NCBI RefSeq assembly: GCF_964340395.1 | Contig: NC_135550.1 | Coordinates: forward strand, 21,103,676-21,167,675 | Source: Glandiceps talaboti | Taxonomy: Eukaryota > Hemichordata > Enteropneusta > Spengelidae | Length of the DNA: 64,000 nucleotides | Direction of reading: 5' to 3' | Part shown: piece after piece, positions 56,619 to 64,000 of the stretch | Position numbering within the stretch: the stretch's first letter is position 1 | How the letters are laid out: every line of letters starts with the position of its first letter | Notes under the pieces: model-generated | Told to the model about the DNA's origin: nothing | Database searches by the model: none | What the model saw: the letters and a program-made list of their open reading frames with translations, nothing else | Translations under genes and position numbers: made by a program

Positions 56619-59600
56619 ATGATGGCGAGGGTCGACGAATTACCAGAACCGCTATCTGCAAAATACACGGAGTAAGTATGTATATACGTCCCATCGTGTA
56701 ACGCGCATCTGTACTTATCAAGATAACATCCCCAAACGATATTATAAGTACATATTTTTTCAATATTACATACATATTGTTGGTACAGAGTATAGTACAA
56801 ATGTATATGGATATAAACATGATAGATGTTCACATGTGGCGGTGGCAGTCAGACTACAGTATACCTTGGAGCATGGATGTATTAGTGATACTAATACATC
56901 CATGCTTGGAGTAATTATACCGACTCCAAGAGTATACATTCAGAATGGATCAAACTACCACATCATTGGTCGTAAATGTATATATGTCTACTTGGCAAAG
57001 TACTCCCAGTGTTACAGTGCTGATTGACTTACATTCACTGACTGAAGTTACTGAATTAGGGTAGATACAGGGTAGATAGGCACCTTATTCATTCCAAATA
57101 GTGGGTAACAAATTGGTGTGTGCAGAGGGATTTGTGATTAAAATTAGTGTTATTTTTGTTTAGCTGGATGAAGTGTGTCATAAGCATTCATGAAAAAGTT
57201 ACATGACTCTTATTTTGGAACAGTTTATCTTGTGATCTTAGAGTTAAGACGTCTAGGAATGATTTTTGCCACTCACTTAAAGAATTAGTTTAAAAAATTT
57301 TACAATATAAGCTATGAGCAATCTCTGAATCTTATTTATTTGTAATGTAAATTTCTGTATACATGTATACTGCCCTCATCAGTAAAACTACAAAATTTCA
57401 TTTGTACAAATGTTGCACTGCCAGTATTCTAGGAGATGGACTGGACTAGCTTTGCTATTTACTGTTCTCCCTTTACCCTTTTACCTAAGAATGACAAATA
57501 TTTCTTTTTCAGTGCTGTAACAAATGGGTAATAAATAAATAAATAATAATATTTCAGTAAAAAGAAAAGTTAAGATGACATGATATATTAATATCATCAT
57601 TATTACAAACCAAATATTTTTCCATTTGCAGACAGTTTGCATATCCATCAGTGAAGGACCGTCTACCTATCATCCTTACTAAAGTTATTGATACTGTATA
57701 TCAATACAGAAACCAGGCATTTGATCTCCATGGCCAGGTGAGGTAACCTCTCTCATACCATGGTAGTAGTTTATTGTTGTTTGTGTTCCACAATAGTCTA
57801 GTTGCTAGACCCTTGGGCAATTTTGCTAACTTTAAAAGTGACCAAAGGTACTGTCAAGGGCTTGTCAGAGGTTGGAGCTGTGCTCCAGGGGTACGATAAT
57901 CCTTGGCTTAATTTGTTAGCAACCTTCTGAGTGCAGATCTGGATCTTACTACAAGACTAGCTTCACAATAGCAATGTGACTCTTAGATAACATCTCTCAT
58001 ATCAATAGAGTTTCATGCAAATTTATAAATATGGTATGCCGATACTGTACTGAATGAAAAACAAAGCAACTACCTTTGTTATTTATCACATCAAAGACTA
58101 AATCACAAATACATGTACATTTAAAACAGTCTTCACCATTATGAAGTCTTGAACTGCTGTTTATTAACAAACTCTGTGATCTGGTTAAATTCACATGATG
58201 GCAAAGTTTGTAGTAAGATAGTACAGGAGCCCATGAACAAAAACAGGGTTGTTGGTCATACATACTATCAACCAACTGACATAGCTGTACATCACCTATA
58301 TCCGATCTAATTTGATAAGGACCTGTTTTCTATGTTTTGCCCCAAAAAGATTGGTAAAGAGGACTGTAAATCTATCGTCAGTGAACTGTCAAAATTGAAG
58401 AGTCACCTGCAGACTGACAAACCACTGTTGTATCTGGAAGATGACAGGGAAGATGTTGAATCATGGAATGAAACCATCCGAAAAGAAAGAGAAGAGAAAG
58501 GCATTGCTTTTCCAAGTTGGTTCAAGTCAGCATGGTTGCTAGTGGAGTGTTACATGTACAGGAAAATTAATGATGCCATCCGATTAAGGTATTGACAAAA
58601 CTAAATGATTTTCTAGTGTGAAAAAAGGGTTAAGTTTCCCCACAATACAGTGTTGAAAGGATTTGATTTCAAACGTACATGTTCTCTGAAAAGGGAACAT
58701 GTCACAAAAATAGCTACAGAGCAGTAAGTTGAAGATTTGTGACACACATGTTAATTAGTTTTTCGTTACCTTTCACATAGCAACATTCCATTGTGATAAA
58801 GTAAAGTTACTTGTATGTGTTATTATGTAACTTATGTCATACTTTTGCAATTGCAGCCAAGTGCTGAAAGATTTTGATCCATTTGGTGACCAGAAAAGAC
58901 AAGCTCTGAAGACGTCCAACAAAGCTCAAATTCTACTTGCCAGTTATATGGAAAATGTAACTCAAGAAAGTCAGGGTACGACTTTTGACAAATTTGCTGA
59001 GTTTGTTCAGGTAAACTTCATAATGATTCTTTATCAAGAGAACAATAAGAAACATCTCACATGAGACAACTTTCAACTGCAACATTTTTTCCCCTATTTT
59101 AGTAGTGAACACTTACTAATTTATGAGTGATAGGTTCATGCAAAATATATTACTTTATCAACAATTGTGTGAGTGATAGGTCCACACTCATCATTCATAT
59201 TTGACTTTTTCTTTCCCTTGTAGATTGCTTTGTGGGGAAACAAATGTGATCTGTCAATATCTGCTGGTGTTGAAAACTCTCAGAAAGAAAATCCGCTAGC
59301 TAACCTTCAACAAATGAAATCTAAAATTCTGGTTGACAACACAGCAGCACTGTGGCAGGTCCTACAGACAGCTAGACAAAATAGGGATGAAGTACGAGTC
59401 GATATCGTTCTTGATAACGCTGGCTTTGAAATCTTCACTGATCTCTGTTTTGTGGACTTTATGTTGAGGTCATCTCTAGCTGATGTGATTCATTTACATT
59501 ATAAAGCTATGCCTTGGTTTGTTTCTGACGTCACGGCATCAGATTTTGATTGGACTCTGCAGACTCTGATTGGCGATAACAGTCCTGTGTTGAGTCAACT

Positions 59601-59988
59601 TGGTCAGTTATGGAAAACCTATTTAGAAGATGGTAAATGGATAGTTAAAGGTGATTGGTTCTGGACATCACCACATGACTTCAGTAGGATGAAATCAGTG
59701 GCCCCAACTCTGTATAAAGATCTCGGTGAATCGGCTCTTTGCTTCTTCAAAGGAGATCTCAATTATCGCAAGTTGGTTGGTGACTTGAATTGGGTACATA
59801 CAACTCCATATGAATTAACATTGCAAGGTTTTCATCCGGCCCCTCACTGTTCACTAAGGACTTCCAAAGCTGATATCATTGTTGGTTTGAAGGAAGGACA
59901 AGATGAGGAGACAGAAAAGGAAAATTCTGACTGGATGATTAGTGGAAACTATGCAGTTATTCAATTCTGTAGCAAAGTGGAACAGTAA
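56619..59988 (+). CDS. ARMT1: damage-control phosphatase ARMT1 (DUF89)
   Basis: Five exons: 56619-56671, 57632-57737, 58350-58588, 58857-59010 and 59224-59988, in phase, giving 438 aa (human ARMT1 has 441). Family marks in order: FAYPSVKDRLPIILTKVIDT, SAWLLVECYMYRKINDAI, LWGNKCDLS, VDIVLDNAGFEIFTDL (the metal-site DNxGFE motif), MPWFVSDV, FFKGDLNYRKLVGD and GFHPAPHCSLRT. It is a metal-dependent phosphatase on sugar-phosphate or related damaged metabolites; a protein carboxyl methyltransferase activity has also been reported for the human protein. Two adjacent ATGs exist at 56619 and 56622. The start of exon 3 after ccccaaaaag is the least certain border. Confidence 0.9.
56871..56905. repeat. 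perfect 35-bp palindrome
   Basis: gcatggatgtattagt, gat-type loop, actaatacatccatgc: 16-bp perfect arms in ARMT1 intron 1. Core shared with 5163-5211. Confidence 0.8.
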
Positions 59989-60036
59989 ATTTGAATTGAA
60001 ACCTGTTCGTGTCCATAGACTTTCTCACTACATTTC

Positions 60037-60337
<301 letters not shown>

Positions 60338-60567
60338 GAAGGGAAGTTACTTGACAATTTTATGCCTCTATCTGTTTTTGAACTTCTTTTTTTTTAGAAC
60401 ATTTGATTCCGTGAGTGAGAGAAACAACAATTTACATGTACAAGGTGTCATATAGAACTTAGAAGCCAAGAATCAAGCACTCTTTCCTTTCCTACTGTCA
60501 TTTTTTTCGACTTTTTCAGCAGATTACATTTCCACCATTTTGTACATGTATCATGTTTTCTTCATCA

Positions 60568-60573
60568 ATAAAT
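60568..60573 (+). terminator. poly(A) signal of ARMT1
   Basis: catcaataaatatcc about 580 bp after the stop; another AATAAA near 60689. Confidence 0.45.
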
Positions 60574-61039
60574 ATCCACCGACCTACTGGTATTGAATTG
60601 TCCTTGTCATGTATTAGGATGTTCTCTCTGCACAACTAACAAGTCCTTTTTGTATTAATTTCTAATAAGCCCCCTTCATAGCAAGATGAATAAAGTACAG
60701 TTCAAATAACTTTACTCACTGGTATCTAAGGAGTCATTACGATTCAGTAGGAAATTGTTTCAGATCACAGTTGTCAAATTAACCACCATGAGGAGAGTAG
60801 CAATGGTTGCAATCACTAGCCAACATTCCAAGGAGAGAACTGTTGTTATATTTTGTGACAGCAGTCAGCATAACCTTGAAATACCAAGACATAATATAGG
60901 ACATGAAGTCCTCACAGATGTCTCGGTCTGTCATGTCTCTGTATTAATACAGGTTGCCAGTTAAATACCTAACTAAACAATTTATGAGTTCTTTAAAAAC
61001 TTGCTTGCTCAGCTTGAAAAGGATACACTACTTAATTGT

Positions 61040-61370
61040 GCTCACTTAGTTTCTGAAATGTGGAATTTATTGGAATGACTGATGAAATTTTCCCCAGAAA
61101 TGTTTGAGCATTTCCTGTGAGAAATTTCCAGCTTAGTGCCATAGTGACATGGCAAATAAAAACGAAATAATTATTACACACATACATTGGTGGCAGGATG
61201 GGTAATGACTAATGCCCACATGCGGGAACACAGCTGTGGAATTCATTGGAAATAACTGATCAACTTTCCATTTCGTCAATGTGAGCCCCTTTGCTGTAGC
61301 ACAAATAAAGACAAAAGAATTATCACATGCATACATTGGTGGCAGAATCGTTGGGTTAATGACCTGGCGA
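61040..61370. repeat. tandem duplication, ~170-bp unit
   Basis: Two units share gtggaatttattggaatgac, a gatcaa.tttcc word, an acaaataaa.ac block, taattattacacacatacat and tggtggcaggat, plus gggt.aatgac. Noncoding. 61370-61960 shows nothing else recognisable. Confidence 0.7.
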
Positions 61371-61966
61371 CAGAGCTGGCTGCTGAGGTTGTTGACATAA
61401 CATTCTTCATTCTCAAATTAAAAGTATTGAGACGTTCACACTTGCACAAAAGGAGAGCTTTACGGTGCAATAAAGTTTAATGAAAGAAATGACAGACATG
61501 AGAAAGCAGTATACTTACATTTTATTAATTCTTTGCAACATTACATAATTCATAAAATTGAAATTGTCACCTTTGTCTTGTGTATCATTGTCTGGGTTAT
61601 GTATTGCTTCATGTACGAATAGTACATTTAGAGACATCAATTCTCAATGATGAAAACGAAAATTTAACAATTGAAATGAAGAATCAGCATGTACTGAACT
61701 AAAAAAAATATAATAATACAAAAATAAAGCAAATATAATGATGATAATGATGATATAATAGGCTTCTGTGTGGACATCACCAAACTTCCCACCCCATTCC
61801 ACTCATAACCTCGATTTGGTATTTGTGGTTTAAAACTAGTACTAAATGTCAAAAAGTAAATACAGAGTATTAGTGTGTAGACACTTATAAATCATTTTTA
61901 TTTGGATATTGGATCGTCGTCTTGAAAATAACACAGCCAAATTATACAGCACGTTGGAGGTTATTG

Positions 61967-62287
61967 TTCACTGGGTCTGTTTGATACAACTAGAAACCAC
62001 TGAGAAACTTCACGTTCTACACTTCAAGATCACAAGATCACAATTTCTTGCTACATTTAGTCCGAATGAAATAAACCATTTATACGCACTGTAACTAGAT
62101 GCAGACACGCGGGCGCCAATGTTTTGACGTCTGTGTTTGATGTCTGCATGGTGGCACCGTTAGTTCATTTCATTCAGACAAAGTGTAGAATGCAAGAAAT
62201 TGTATTCATTCAATATTGCTATTTTAAAGTGTAGAATGCACAGTTTCTTGTTGACTTCTGCGTGGTTGCATTAAACAAACCCAGTGA
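61967..62287. mobile_element. hairpin MITE with GTTCACTGGGTYTGTTT ends
   Basis: Left end gttcactgggtctgtttgat; right end attaaacaaacccagtgaac. Inner arm words (gaaatgaactaac/ccgaatgaaataaacc, tctacact.t) are mirrored. The centre carries gcgggcgccaatgttttgac. A second, inverted copy lies at 37752-38020. Confidence 0.8.
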
Positions 62288-64000
62288 ACTGTACATGTAA
62301 CCTGCAATGTGCTGTAGTGTGCATAAGATGATGACAATATCTCACCTATCGTATGAGGTTTCAATGAATTTGATATGACTATGAAACATGCACAAATTGA
62401 ATCCAATATGACAACCCCTTGGATTGTACCCAAGAAACGCACAAAACAATCGGTTTGGAGTTGAAAAACAACTACTAGTTAATAAACAGTATCCTAAAAT
62501 ATGTGTAAAAATCCCTTAACATGCACGCATAGAAGTTCTATTTCTCCTCAAATAGTTCTACAAAATCAAATTGGGAGAAAGTCTGCTAAAGTTAAGAATA
62601 AATTCTAAAGTTACTTTAAGTCACTTTACGTACAAATATTGCCCACTTGAATGGGGAAAACACTATGAGAAATAAATAAATCCAAAATATTATAGAAAAC
62701 CGACTTTTCACGTATGGAAACCACTAGACATATCTAGACTACCTAACAATGCTGGCCATGATAGTCACAGTTGACTAATAAAATTATGTTAACGTTTTCT
62801 CTGCTTAATGTATCGATAATATTCAAAACATATCAACTCAAATATATTTGATAAGTTCAGTTATGTGATATATTAATGACCTATTGAGAGAGGGCGCTCT
62901 GACATGTCGAATATATTTCACGATCACAATTTCCCTTTCCACTATTTATCTCAAACTCGAATGTCTTTGCTATTGCAGTCTTAGAGTATTCAACAGCAAA
63001 TATTTGAGATTATCAAAATAGTCTGTTCTCCTCTCAAGACAGTAGGTTTGCTTTCAGACTCATTTTATTCATGGATTGCATTTAAAGTACTGGGGTAAGT
63101 TGCAATTCTGAAAGTCAAAATCTACTTGCCAGGCAGCACGTGCATTTACTTAAAATATTAACTTCAATATCGAATATCATTACCATAACAAACTATGGTG
63201 TGATAGCAAACAATAAAAAACTGTGAAGTTTAGAGAATGTAAACTGAAATATTGTTTCATATATTCTGTATCAAATTTGCATACCACCATATCTGAAATA
63301 GTTTTCTTCGTATTTATTTGGAGTAAAAATATTGTGTAATAACCAATAAAGAAATACATCACACATTGATTGAATACTGTTATGTAGGGAGGTACCATGT
63401 TTGTGTTTGAGTTGCTATTGTTTTGTAACACAAAACAGGAGATGCAAGATATTGTCTATCCCTATCGTCATTAACAATGCCCCTTTAATAATAAGAATAA
63501 TACCAAACAAGGGTTTATGGACTTGGTAATACAATTCTTGTGTCATTCTGAGGTCAGACACTACCACTGTGGAACCTTGGTCCGCCAGTGAAACTTATAT
63601 ACATTTGCGTTTTTGTCTTGGAGATTGGGTAGTACAAGTTGTTCATTGACTTTGCTAAGCTTGTTATATGTGTTGACCAATTACATTGGCATGACCGAAG
63701 GTCCTAATGAACACAGTTTGAAATCAAACTTCCTTGTTTACGTCAAGCGAATTTCGACTCCAAGGTGAATATTATATGTGATTGACAAATTATTATGATA
63801 AAAGTCAAACCCACTAGTCTTTGAATGCTTTGATGAATCTTATATCGCCATACGATTTCGGTTACACTGCAGTCTACATTGCAATTAAAATAAACTGTTG
63901 TCGGCTCAAAAATCGAACAGTGTATTCAATCTTAACATTTATGTACATTTTAACAAAATTATTTCCTTCAATGATGCGTGAAGTTGCTAAGTTTTCATTT
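62288..64000. other. no recognisable feature
   Basis: AT-rich sequence with short ORFs only. I found no splice-bounded exon, no repeat ends and no RNA gene that could be supported. Confidence 0.5.

Noticed and set aside
61664-61852. Short minus-strand ORF near a minus-strand AATAAA, possible last exon of another gene
   Set aside because: No convincing acceptor and no family resemblance.

Overview
This is a stretch of animal nuclear DNA. Split genes with GT-AG introns, AATAAA signals, long AT-rich introns, microsatellites, a LINE and many short inverted-repeat elements all say metazoan. Compact intron-rich genes, a steroid-sulfatase-type sulfatase, an ARMT1/NAA80 pair and a small RecQ-like helicase fit an invertebrate, most likely a deuterostome such as a hemichordate or amphioxus. 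I cannot fix the species. Exon models were read by hand from splice sites, reading phase and family conservation.

Layout. 0-2.4 kb: repeats. 2.7-5.6 kb (-): single-pass receptor with a short TNFR-like cysteine-rich ectodomain and an Asn-Gly-His-rich tail. 5.6-9.1 kb: repeats, including a large near-perfect palindrome at 8.27-8.59 kb. 9.5-27.6 kb: two divergent paralogous genes of an unrecognised secreted family, transcribed head to head from TATA-type promoters about 0.4 kb apart. The minus copy (446 aa) carries a LINE and a duplicated intron segment. The plus copy (544 aa) ends in two CDDGG cysteine repeats that the minus copy lacks. 28.95-33.9 kb (-): steroid-sulfatase-type arylsulfatase, complete except for an in-frame TGA where the family has a conserved Cys. 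34.1-35.5 kb: a broken unknown ORF plus foldback elements. 35.6-41.2 kb (+): a tentative 86-aa four-exon gene interleaved with the next gene. 38.5-43.9 kb (-): secreted Cu/Zn superoxide dismutase with all metal ligands. 44-46.9 kb: decayed LINE ORF1-like remnant and tandem repeats. 47.3-50.6 kb (-): short RecQ-like DNA helicase. 51.4-53.0 kb (+): CHAC2 glutathione gamma-glutamylcyclotransferase. 54.0-56.5 kb (-): NAA80-like actin N-acetyltransferase with a polyproline run, head to head (116 bp between start codons) with ARMT1 at 56.6-60.0 kb (+). 60-64 kb: repeats, no gene seen.

The host genes do not form one pathway, although CHAC2 (glutathione breakdown) and the SOD both touch redox biology. 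The most novel material is the head-to-head secreted paralog pair, the TGA codon in the sulfatase, and the dense set of small foldback and hairpin elements, two of which show matching 9-bp target duplications.
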